From Bremia lactucae (taxonomy: Eukaryota; Oomycota; Peronosporomycetes; Peronosporales; Peronosporaceae): a stretch of DNA of 64,000 bases. Shown here piece after piece: positions 54,285-64,000 of the stretch. Location of the stretch: contig NC_090627.1 in assembly GCF_004359215.1 (NCBI RefSeq), forward strand, positions 106,671 through 170,670. The letters are read 5' to 3'. The position numbers and the translations under genes were made by a program. Every line of letters begins with the position of its first letter. The stretch's first letter is position 1. The notes under the pieces are model-generated. The model was not told the origin of the DNA. It did not search any database and saw only the letters and a list, made by a program, of their open reading frames with translations.

Positions 54285-54544
54285 GCGGACTCTGAAGCTA
54301 CTCCATCGTTCAGAATTATCGAAAAATGGGTAGCATAATCCCTGAGGTCTCGAAAAAATCGGACCTCAACCCTGGTGGTCTATAGCGCTCAAGTAAGAGG
54401 CTATGACCAGGTGATGTTTGGATATTGAAATACCCAAATTTTGTTTTCAAGATAATTTACATATTACGATGTTTTGAAATATATTGAAACATTACCTTAT
54501 TAAATTGATTTAAAATATTTATTTTTTTCACTTGACTCAACTCT

Positions 54545-55026
54545 TGAAAAAACTACCGATGACCCTCCTAGTGGATTCGGGTGCATCACAAAATTTTGTA
54601 AGACTCGCGGCTCTATGAAAGAGACCGGCAATGTTTGAGTCGCTTTGCCAGGATAACAAGCGAGAAGAGGCGACCGTTCGTTTAGCGAACGGCGCGCTCG
54701 TTAAGTCTGAGGGAGTTCAGGTTGAACTCGCCTTCAGCTTTAGTGACTTCTCTTGTAAAGAGAAGTTCACAGTGCTTGGTATGGAGAGTCCGTATGACCT
54801 CATCCTAGGCATGCCATGGTTGGCAAAGTACCAACCATGGATAGACTGGCGTACACGCACAGTTGCGAACTCTACGCAAGACGCCGAAAAGGATGTGATC
54901 CTGCGAGAGGCTTATGCAACTGGTGTCGTGTCGAACCCAGTTGAGGGTGCGTTGACGGGATGTCAAACGTCACCAATTCCTACCCAGTTCAGAGGCTGGG
55001 GTAGTGAAAAGGGCAATGACAAGTAG
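54545..55026 (+). pseudogene. Aspartic protease of element A3
   Basis: Active site LLVDSGASQNFV at about 54561-54597, then a TGA at 54616 followed by an open 131-residue stretch (54631-55026) with ATVRLANGALVKSEGVQVEL and DLILGMPWLAKYQPWIDW. All protease landmarks are present; one stop separates the lobes. An AT-rich scrap (about 54420-54540) lies between gag and this region. Confidence 0.78.
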
Positions 55027-55257
55027 TCATGTGTCCCATAATCTTGCACAGAGCCGAGCGCCTGTGGTAGTAGATGGCGAGCTGACAGGAAGTCAAGCGT
55101 CGCATGAACCGGCACAGTGCCTAGAGCCTGGTGCGGATAAAAGGAGTGCGTTAGCCAGGAGAGCAACGGCACCCGCTTCATAGTCAAAGGTCGGGGTAGC
55201 TCGAAGAACGAGAGCCACAGATTCGGACGATCAAAGGCACGTCTAAACGGGTGACCT

Positions 55258-56872
55258 TTGAATCAGAACCCATTCAAGAGGACGGGCCTTCGAAAAAAAT
55301 TTAACGAGGTGTCTGAGGCCGTCAAAGACGAAATTGCGGAGTCATCCTCAGTTGAGGTGCTCCGACAAGTCCTTAAAACTGCCGAGGAAATAGTATTTAT
55401 CCTGGAGATATCGTGGGATCTGTTCCATGCCGAATTAAAGATAGAAAAGATCCATGTAATAGTCACCAGTTCCGGAAGAGAACTTGGTGGACTGTTGCTC
55501 GTCGTCCGCTATGGGCGAGAGTGTCCTAAAAAGGACAAAAAGAAACTCATCGCTTCTCAAGGCTGGGATATTTTGAGAGACAGTCCGTTCTTTGCGATTC
55601 TGTGGACACATCATGATGTCTTCCAAGAAGAAGTCCCGAGCCGTTTACCAGCAGATAGGGGCATCGAAATAGACCTCGAACCTGGTACCAGGTATGGTGA
55701 GACCAGGCAATGCCCGTTGCCGAAAGAACAAGTCTATTACGTTGATGAGTTCTTCGACAAGCGAGCCAAGGCGGGACATGTGCGTGAGAGCAAATCGCCT
55801 TACTGCAGCCCGAACATTTGTGTGCGTAAGGCCACAGGGGGATGGCGCGTAGTTTATGCTTATAATAAGCTGAACACGGCGATCATACCGGCGCAAACGC
55901 CAATCCAGCGGAAAGATGTCGCGTTGAACTCCATACTAAAGTCAATTATATTTTCCGCGTTGGATTTGAAGGTTGGCTTCTATCAGGTACTCATGAGAGA
56001 GTCCGATGTAGCCAAAACAGCTGTAAGTACCCCAAGCGGTATGCTTTGGGGTGGCTTGTGATGCCCCAAGGGTTCAAAAACGCACCAGCCACATTCAACG
56101 AAGTGGTGGCTCACGTGATGCGTCAGCACTGTGCATACGAGCCCCATTACTTTGACGATGTATCCGTGCATAGAAAGGCCGAGGACGGGCTGAGCGCAAT
56201 CGAGTCGAAATAGCGTAATTTAAACGCTGTATTGCAGACTTTAAAGGACGCCCAATTCTACCTCAACTTGCAGAAGTGCGTCATAGGGTCCCTGAGATAC
56301 CTGTACTAGGCTGCTTCGTAGGAACTCATGATGTACGAATACACCCAGACAAGGTAAAATCAGAAAAGGAATGACCAATCTCACGGCATGTGAAGGACTT
56401 GCGTCAATTCCTAGGGCTCGCTAATTACTTGCATAAATATAGCAAGATTAATGCTGAGCAAACTAAACCATTCTTTAACCTCCTAAAAATGGGCGCATCA
56501 TGGGTTTGGTTAAAGTAACAAGATGTTGCGTTCACATCAGTGAAGCAATCGCTTCTAGAGGCACCGGTCTTAGCATTGCCAGACACGATTAAGCCCTTTA
56601 GCGTCGTCTGCGATGCGAGTAATTTTGCAATCGGCAGTGCGCTCATGCAGAGGGTTGACGACGGCGTTGACAGTGTCGTCTCTTACCAGTTTAGGCTTTT
56701 AAAAGCCGTGGAAGTGATTTATCCCGTGCGTGACAAAGAGCTACTTTTAATTAAGTATGCTCTTGTCAAGTTTCGTGTGCACCTATTGGGCACCGAACCA
56801 TTTGTGCTTTATACGGATCACGCTTCACTGCGGACCGCAATAATCTCACCGCACCTCTCGCCTAGAATATAA
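55258..56872 (+). pseudogene. Reverse transcriptase-RNase H of element A3
   Basis: A 267-residue open stretch (55258-56061) runs from the linker through HHDVFQEEVPSRLPADRGIE, CPLPKEQVYYVDEFFDK, ATGGWRVVYAYNKLNTAII and FSALDLKVGFYQVLMRE. A frame break follows, then NAPATFNEVVAHVM and YFDD at 56148-56159. RNase H (56540-56872) has VVCDASNFAIGSALMQ, YPVRDKELLLIKYALVKF and LYTDHASLR. Stops near 56212, 56308 and 56516. Confidence 0.83.
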
Positions 56873-57239
56873 CAATGGCTCACATTCATCTCTGAAATTA
56901 TTTCAAAGTTGGATATAAGCCGAGTAAGTCGAATCTCTTGGCTCACACTTTATCGCGTAGACCAGACTTCGAGGTAAGACACCAGGAAAGTGTGTCTAGT
57001 GCTAAAGCACAATTTCAGCCGTCAACGTTGGCAGCCACAAAGGCATACCACGTGACGAGTTCCTTGGCCTCTGAGATATAAGAGAGCTACAGTCAGGACT
57101 ACCATTGTCGCCTGCTTTTGGGTCACTTTAGTGGACGAAAGGTGGTCTTTCTGTCGCATTTGAAAGCTAAACTAAATCGCTTAAGCTACAGCGATGGCCT
57201 GCAATAGCATCAGCTGTAGCCTTGTGATCCCTTGAGAAT

Positions 57240-58205
57240 CTATGTGCCTGATGACTTATATCTCAAGCTGATGATCCTTCACGAGCTCCATTATGCACCA
57301 TCTAGTGGACGTCTGGGCCGTGAAAAGACATCTTTATAAATGTCAAAGAAATTTTGGTGACCACACCTATATGGATGAATCGCCAACTATAATCTCTCTT
57401 GCGAACAGTGTCAGCGCGTTAAGCCTGCACCAACCAGCAGTGTGCCACTGAAGCCGCAACCGAATCCAACGGATTGTTAAAAGTCTATAAGTCTGGACTT
57501 CATGTTTGGAATACCACCCGATTGTAAGAATTGGACGGGGCTCGTCCTCTTTGTAGACAGACTGAGCAAAAATGTGCATTCAGCACCATGTAAAACATCG
57601 ATCATCGGCAAGGAGGCAGCTCTCTTGTGCCTGAACATGTATACCGACTACACGGGATACTTGGGTCCATAATATCGGACCGGGATCCAAACTTAAGTCT
57701 GGTTTCCGGCGACAGGTGTTTAAACTGCTAGGTAGCAAGCTCCACATGTTGACCGCAGAACATCCCTGGACCGATGGCCAAACAGAACGTGCCAATCGGA
57801 TCGTGGCAGATGTCTTACGCACAAAGCAACTCCCAAAGAACCGAGCAAATAACTGCCCTTTCTGGAGTTCGCTATAAATAACAGTCTCCACACCAGTAAG
57901 GGTGAGAAACCGATTAATATTAACGAACTGCGCCATCCTCGGCATCAGTCTCGTTTATGCGCAGCCCGAGGTTTAGTAGGGGAGGGCCCCTCACTATGCT
58001 CGGTGCGAAAGAGGGGCATAGTTCCGTCAATATGAAGATGGCCCGCGAGGGCATCATCTCAAGGACAGAAACTTGCCCTAGTGATCCTGCCAGTTTAGCA
58101 GTGGTCAATAAAACTACGTCCTACGAATGACCTTTCGGCGGTGTGGGTCATAGGCGAGTTTGATGCTAAAAGCGTGAGCAAGACTCAACGCTTTTTGGAT
58201 CGTCT
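57240..58205 (+). pseudogene. Integrase of element A3
   Basis: Zinc module LHELHYAPSSGRLGREKT...CEQCQRVKPAP (57270-57440, with stops), core SLDFMFGIPPDCKNWTG (about 57490), IISDRDPN (about 57672) and DGQTERANRIVAD (57772-57810). Codons for the D-D-E triad survive, but in different frames. The C-terminal end near 58110-58200 matches A2 17310-17390 and then jumps to pre-LTR sequence. Confidence 0.75.
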
Positions 58206-58271
58206 ATGACGAATTTAAAATGTAAATTCGTTCTTTAAGGGGTGGTGGTGTACGGGCTAAAGTTGCCCTAA

Positions 58272-58561
58272 TGTTACACAGTCCTCGTCAAGTGGACTTG
58301 GTGCACTTAAAGGGGTGGTCAATGACTTAAATAAAGTAATTTGACTCACCACTTGGGTGTGGTTCACATTTGTGACCAACCCTTGTGTATGTGATGCACC
58401 TATGTGCGTTCACATTAGGTTTTATGACGGCTAGCGCCATCCGTTACGCGAGATATCTAAGAATGATATGCTCGCAATACATACTTAGTGTTACCTAAAG
58501 AGATGGTATTTTGATTAGTACAAAGTGGTATTTTATTTTAATTCGATTAAATATGAATCAG
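58272..58561 (+). repeat. 3' LTR of element A3, truncated
   Basis: Starts TGTTACACAG and matches the 5' LTR to ATTAAATATGAATCAG, then passes straight into LINE-like sequence. Confidence 0.8.
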
Positions 58562-59357
58562 CGTGTTCAGCAAAGCTAGAGGCCGATAGCTGAGTGGGTC
58601 TTCCCTCCTCCCGCCTATGGTCGGACTGTTTGCCGTGGTTGCTGAAATACTGGCACCCATGCATCGGCAAATGTGTTCGCCTTCCATGCACCCCTCGAAC
58701 CGGTCCATCGCTTGTCGCATCCAAACAGTGTACCGAGTTATCGCCATACTTCACCAATACCCGTCGGAAAACATGTTTAGTTGTCTGTCCTTTTGTAAAA
58801 GTCGCTGCTCTGAGTAGTCTGCCCGGTTGCAGCGTCTGCTTGTGACGGATACAGCCATCGATGGCTGACCTCACTCGCTTAAGAGGAGTGTCTACCGCAT
58901 AATCCAGCGACGAAGCCGCCATCATATCAGTAATATCCCCCTTGGAGGTAGGAACACCTGGCTGCTGCTCCCGAATTCTAAATTCCTGTCGGCGCAGTCG
59001 ATGTAATTTTTGTTTCAGCGTTCTCCGTGTTGTTCGTCGACGTTGTTTGAATGAGCGGAGCGTTTATTTTCGAATACTCAACTTGAGCGCATCTCATGCA
59101 TCCCATGCGTCCGCCGTAATTGTCCTACATATCGCACCAGTCGCAATCTAGTCAGCAAACCTAGCCAACCGGGTCTGCGTTTCAGTTCACACCACTACGA
59201 CAGCAACCGCTGCACACGGGTAAACCCTGGGGAGATTACAAACCTGGACAGTGTCCTCAGGCGATTAAAGGTGGACTCGCACCGCCGCATGATCACTAAA
59301 TTTGCCCTGAGATCTAACCGAAGTGGCACGGAGTCAATTCACCAAATACACAGATCC
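58562..59357 (-). mobile_element. LINE fragment, start of reverse transcriptase
   Basis: On the minus strand, EDPLSYRPLALLNT (about 58610-58565) is the opening motif of a non-LTR (LINE) reverse transcriptase, normally followed by the finger and palm domains. Here it ends at the family A LTR. Upstream sequence is in broken frames. Identical to 62700-63495. Confidence 0.65.
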
Positions 59358-59358
59358 N
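59358..59358. other. Single ambiguous base (N)
   Basis: The only N seen in the window, placed exactly between two identical 4137-bp segments. Confidence 0.95.
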
Positions 59359-59395
59359 ATTCGGACGATCAAAGGCACGTCTAAACGGGTGACCT

Positions 59396-62343
59396 TTGAA
59401 TCAGAACCCATTCAAGAGGACGGGCCTTCGAAAAAAATTTAACGAGGTGTCTGAGGCCGTCAAAGACGAAATTGCGGAGTCATCCTCAGTTGAGGTGCTC
59501 CGACAAGTCCTTAAAACTGCCGAGGAAATAGTATTTATCCTGGAGATATCGTGGGATCTGTTCCATGCCGAATTAAAGATAGAAAAGATCCATGTAATAG
59601 TCACCAGTTCCGGAAGAGAACTTGGTGGACTGTTGCTCGTCGTCCGCTATGGGCGAGAGTGTCCTAAAAAGGACAAAAAGAAACTCATCGCTTCTCAAGG
59701 CTGGGATATTTTGAGAGACAGTCCGTTCTTTGCGATTCTGTGGACACATCATGATGTCTTCCAAGAAGAAGTCCCGAGCCGTTTACCAGCAGATAGGGGC
59801 ATCGAAATAGACCTCGAACCTGGTACCAGGTATGGTGAGACCAGGCAATGCCCGTTGCCGAAAGAACAAGTCTATTACGTTGATGAGTTCTTCGACAAGC
59901 GAGCCAAGGCGGGACATGTGCGTGAGAGCAAATCGCCTTACTGCAGCCCGAACATTTGTGTGCGTAAGGCCACAGGGGGATGGCGCGTAGTTTATGCTTA
60001 TAATAAGCTGAACACGGCGATCATACCGGCGCAAACGCCAATCCAGCGGAAAGATGTCGCGTTGAACTCCATACTAAAGTCAATTATATTTTCCGCGTTG
60101 GATTTGAAGGTTGGCTTCTATCAGGTACTCATGAGAGAGTCCGATGTAGCCAAAACAGCTGTAAGTACCCCAAGCGGTATGCTTTGGGGTGGCTTGTGAT
60201 GCCCCAAGGGTTCAAAAACGCACCAGCCACATTCAACGAAGTGGTGGCTCACGTGATGCGTCAGCACTGTGCATACGAGCCCCATTACTTTGACGATGTA
60301 TCCGTGCATAGAAAGGCCGAGGACGGGCTGAGCGCAATCGAGTCGAAATAGCGTAATTTAAACGCTGTATTGCAGACTTTAAAGGACGCCCAATTCTACC
60401 TCAACTTGCAGAAGTGCGTCATAGGGTCCCTGAGATACCTGTACTAGGCTGCTTCGTAGGAACTCATGATGTACGAATACACCCAGACAAGGTAAAATCA
60501 GAAAAGGAATGACCAATCTCACGGCATGTGAAGGACTTGCGTCAATTCCTAGGGCTCGCTAATTACTTGCATAAATATAGCAAGATTAATGCTGAGCAAA
60601 CTAAACCATTCTTTAACCTCCTAAAAATGGGCGCATCATGGGTTTGGTTAAAGTAACAAGATGTTGCGTTCACATCAGTGAAGCAATCGCTTCTAGAGGC
60701 ACCGGTCTTAGCATTGCCAGACACGATTAAGCCCTTTAGCGTCGTCTGCGATGCGAGTAATTTTGCAATCGGCAGTGCGCTCATGCAGAGGGTTGACGAC
60801 GGCGTTGACAGTGTCGTCTCTTACCAGTTTAGGCTTTTAAAAGCCGTGGAAGTGATTTATCCCGTGCGTGACAAAGAGCTACTTTTAATTAAGTATGCTC
60901 TTGTCAAGTTTCGTGTGCACCTATTGGGCACCGAACCATTTGTGCTTTATACGGATCACGCTTCACTGCGGACCGCAATAATCTCACCGCACCTCTCGCC
61001 TAGAATATAACAATGGCTCACATTCATCTCTGAAATTATTTCAAAGTTGGATATAAGCCGAGTAAGTCGAATCTCTTGGCTCACACTTTATCGCGTAGAC
61101 CAGACTTCGAGGTAAGACACCAGGAAAGTGTGTCTAGTGCTAAAGCACAATTTCAGCCGTCAACGTTGGCAGCCACAAAGGCATACCACGTGACGAGTTC
61201 CTTGGCCTCTGAGATATAAGAGAGCTACAGTCAGGACTACCATTGTCGCCTGCTTTTGGGTCACTTTAGTGGACGAAAGGTGGTCTTTCTGTCGCATTTG
61301 AAAGCTAAACTAAATCGCTTAAGCTACAGCGATGGCCTGCAATAGCATCAGCTGTAGCCTTGTGATCCCTTGAGAATCTATGTGCCTGATGACTTATATC
61401 TCAAGCTGATGATCCTTCACGAGCTCCATTATGCACCATCTAGTGGACGTCTGGGCCGTGAAAAGACATCTTTATAAATGTCAAAGAAATTTTGGTGACC
61501 ACACCTATATGGATGAATCGCCAACTATAATCTCTCTTGCGAACAGTGTCAGCGCGTTAAGCCTGCACCAACCAGCAGTGTGCCACTGAAGCCGCAACCG
61601 AATCCAACGGATTGTTAAAAGTCTATAAGTCTGGACTTCATGTTTGGAATACCACCCGATTGTAAGAATTGGACGGGGCTCGTCCTCTTTGTAGACAGAC
61701 TGAGCAAAAATGTGCATTCAGCACCATGTAAAACATCGATCATCGGCAAGGAGGCAGCTCTCTTGTGCCTGAACATGTATACCGACTACACGGGATACTT
61801 GGGTCCATAATATCGGACCGGGATCCAAACTTAAGTCTGGTTTCCGGCGACAGGTGTTTAAACTGCTAGGTAGCAAGCTCCACATGTTGACCGCAGAACA
61901 TCCCTGGACCGATGGCCAAACAGAACGTGCCAATCGGATCGTGGCAGATGTCTTACGCACAAAGCAACTCCCAAAGAACCGAGCAAATAACTGCCCTTTC
62001 TGGAGTTCGCTATAAATAACAGTCTCCACACCAGTAAGGGTGAGAAACCGATTAATATTAACGAACTGCGCCATCCTCGGCATCAGTCTCGTTTATGCGC
62101 AGCCCGAGGTTTAGTAGGGGAGGGCCCCTCACTATGCTCGGTGCGAAAGAGGGGCATAGTTCCGTCAATATGAAGATGGCCCGCGAGGGCATCATCTCAA
62201 GGACAGAAACTTGCCCTAGTGATCCTGCCAGTTTAGCAGTGGTCAATAAAACTACGTCCTACGAATGACCTTTCGGCGGTGTGGGTCATAGGCGAGTTTG
62301 ATGCTAAAAGCGTGAGCAAGACTCAACGCTTTTTGGATCGTCT
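59396..62343 (+). pseudogene. Second copy of A3 RT, RNase H and integrase
   Basis: Same breaks and motifs as 55258-58205. Listed separately so that it is not mistaken for an independent element: it lacks its own 5' LTR, gag and protease, and starts inside the linker right after the N. Confidence 0.8.
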
Positions 62344-62409
62344 ATGACGAATTTAAAATGTAAATTCGTTCTTTAAGGGGTGGTGGTGTACGGGCTAAAG
62401 TTGCCCTAA

Positions 62410-62699
62410 TGTTACACAGTCCTCGTCAAGTGGACTTGGTGCACTTAAAGGGGTGGTCAATGACTTAAATAAAGTAATTTGACTCACCACTTGGGTGTGG
62501 TTCACATTTGTGACCAACCCTTGTGTATGTGATGCACCTATGTGCGTTCACATTAGGTTTTATGACGGCTAGCGCCATCCGTTACGCGAGATATCTAAGA
62601 ATGATATGCTCGCAATACATACTTAGTGTTACCTAAAGAGATGGTATTTTGATTAGTACAAAGTGGTATTTTATTTTAATTCGATTAAATATGAATCAG
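62410..62699 (+). repeat. Truncated family A 3' LTR, second copy
   Basis: Same as 58272-58561. Confidence 0.8.
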
Positions 62700-64000
62700 C
62701 GTGTTCAGCAAAGCTAGAGGCCGATAGCTGAGTGGGTCTTCCCTCCTCCCGCCTATGGTCGGACTGTTTGCCGTGGTTGCTGAAATACTGGCACCCATGC
62801 ATCGGCAAATGTGTTCGCCTTCCATGCACCCCTCGAACCGGTCCATCGCTTGTCGCATCCAAACAGTGTACCGAGTTATCGCCATACTTCACCAATACCC
62901 GTCGGAAAACATGTTTAGTTGTCTGTCCTTTTGTAAAAGTCGCTGCTCTGAGTAGTCTGCCCGGTTGCAGCGTCTGCTTGTGACGGATACAGCCATCGAT
63001 GGCTGACCTCACTCGCTTAAGAGGAGTGTCTACCGCATAATCCAGCGACGAAGCCGCCATCATATCAGTAATATCCCCCTTGGAGGTAGGAACACCTGGC
63101 TGCTGCTCCCGAATTCTAAATTCCTGTCGGCGCAGTCGATGTAATTTTTGTTTCAGCGTTCTCCGTGTTGTTCGTCGACGTTGTTTGAATGAGCGGAGCG
63201 TTTATTTTCGAATACTCAACTTGAGCGCATCTCATGCATCCCATGCGTCCGCCGTAATTGTCCTACATATCGCACCAGTCGCAATCTAGTCAGCAAACCT
63301 AGCCAACCGGGTCTGCGTTTCAGTTCACACCACTACGACAGCAACCGCTGCACACGGGTAAACCCTGGGGAGATTACAAACCTGGACAGTGTCCTCAGGC
63401 GATTAAAGGTGGACTCGCACCGCCGCATGATCACTAAATTTGCCCTGAGATCTAACCGAAGTGGCACGGAGTCAATTCACCAAATACACAGATCCGTACC
63501 ATCTCTCCAAACGAGCTGATGCCTCGTCTTCGGACGGCAAGGGATTGCAGTACATATAGGTTTCACGGCACCACGCCCTAATTATCTCCTTGGGCATCCC
63601 ATCCGGTGAGGCAATCGAGTCGACAAGTGCCCAAGTGGCTAACAATGACTCCAACCCGGGTAAAGCGTGATTCGCCGCGCTAGGCTGATAACAGCGGTCA
63701 CTTATTTCCATCGTACAATTGAAATCGCCACCGACCAAAACGTGGTCAGTGGCGGGTAACTCGAACCGTTTCAGCGTTTTAAAATACATTTCTCTCGACG
63801 CCTTCTGGTGAGAAGCACAATTACAGACTAATAAAAAACGGGAACCATCTATTACCCCCGTAATTGCCATGAAAAACGGCGACCACAGTTGTTGTAGCGC
63901 AGGTTTGCAGCCTTGACTTTTCCGTACGGATTCACTAATATCGCAACTCCGGATGCCGGCACCCAAAAGGACAAAAAAGGCTTGCCCTCATCCAAGCGAA
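62700..64000 (-). mobile_element. LINE with endonuclease and RT start
   Basis: Minus strand. The endonuclease part is open from 63966 to 63472 (164 residues) and probably continues upstream past the window edge. ATDHVLVGGDFNCTMEISDR is the GGDFN motif of AP-type LINE endonucleases, preceded by a FLLVCNCASHQK segment. Reverse transcriptase begins near 62750 (EDPLSYRPLALLNT) and is cut at the family A LTR. The spacer (63470-62900) is frame-broken. A target-primed non-LTR retrotransposon, 3'-truncated by rearrangement rather than 5'-truncated as LINEs usually are. Confidence 0.72.

Larger units (their letters stand above)
52281..58561 (+). mobile_element. Ty3/gypsy element A3
   Basis: 5' LTR 52281-53127, gag, protease, RT, RNase H, integrase, and the first 290 bp of the 3' LTR (58272-58561), cut by a LINE fragment. 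Compared with A2, a deletion from the integrase C-terminus (about 58200) to just before the 3' LTR removed the antisense ORF. From 55221 on the sequence is repeated exactly after the N at 59358. Confidence 0.85.
55221..59357. repeat. Exact 4137-bp repeat, copy 1
   Basis: Identical to 59359-63495 at offset 4138 wherever checked, including every stop and frameshift, and covering RT to the LINE fragment. It ends immediately before the single N at 59358. Probably unmerged contig overlap, not biology. Confidence 0.9.
59359..63495. repeat. Exact 4137-bp repeat, copy 2
   Basis: Repeats 55221-59357. It contains a second copy of A3 RT-RNase H (59396-61010, YFDD at 60286-60297), integrase (61378-62343), truncated 3' LTR (62410-62699) and LINE fragment. 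Unlike copy 1 it continues into new LINE sequence at 63496, so it is likely the true right-hand context. Confidence 0.9.

Noticed and set aside
59396..63289. A second independent family A element
   Set aside because: It is base-for-base the same as 55258-59151 and follows an N; treated as a duplicate of A3.
1..64000. CRISPR arrays, rRNA genes, tRNA genes
   Set aside because: No regularly spaced short repeats, no rRNA-like blocks and no tRNA cloverleaf were recognised; primer-binding sites only resemble tRNA 3' ends in complement.

Overview
This 64 kb window looks like nuclear DNA of an oomycete. The support is a Phytophthora-type secreted effector candidate with an RxLR/EER-like leader, a short 64-nt GT-AG intron, an FKBP15-like gene, and many Ty3/gypsy elements; a downy mildew or Phytophthora relative would fit. 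Only about 4 kb at the left is ordinary host sequence. The rest is a graveyard of LTR retrotransposons, nested, mosaic and mostly broken by stops and frameshifts, with two secreted-protein loci caught between them and a LINE at the right edge.

Layout. 1-253: LTR scraps of two families. 602-989 (+): tubulin cofactor A with an intron. 1190-3922 (-): FKBP15/WAFL-like coiled-coil protein, convergent with it. 4286-10640: element B1. 10640-17251 (-): element C1. 17252-19620: 3' part of element A2. 19621-22199: island with an RxLR-like effector gene at 21335-21760. 22200-29616: element B2. 29617-40250: a family C element (C3, minus) split by element D1 (minus, 30027-36720). 40429-46721: element B3 with both LTRs. 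46722-47269: small island with a possible orphan exon. 47270-49168 (-): scraps of families A and B. 49500-50023: decayed secreted-protein gene. 50024-52280 (-): 3' end of element C2. 52281-58561: element A3. 58562-59357 (-): LINE fragment. 59358: a single N. 59359-63495: an exact second copy of 55221-59357. 63496-64000: LINE endonuclease region. Family names A-D are mine.

The four LTR families are all Ty3/gypsy in order (gag with zinc knuckle, aspartic protease, reverse transcriptase with a YFDD-type box, RNase H, integrase) and share the primer-binding sequence TGGTAGCACT. The most interesting point is that all four also carry an extra open region on the opposite strand, between the integrase C-terminus and the 3' LTR. 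The antisense proteins of families A and B share a DPSLxVDY motif, those of B and C share a C-terminal coiled coil, and that of D holds an in-frame 24-residue tandem repeat. I read this as one conserved antisense accessory gene, running tail-to-tail into pol. Other notable signals are near-identical tracts between otherwise diverged dead elements (B1/B2 direct, B3/B4 inverted), a 66-bp perfect palindrome, and a probable assembly duplication around the N.
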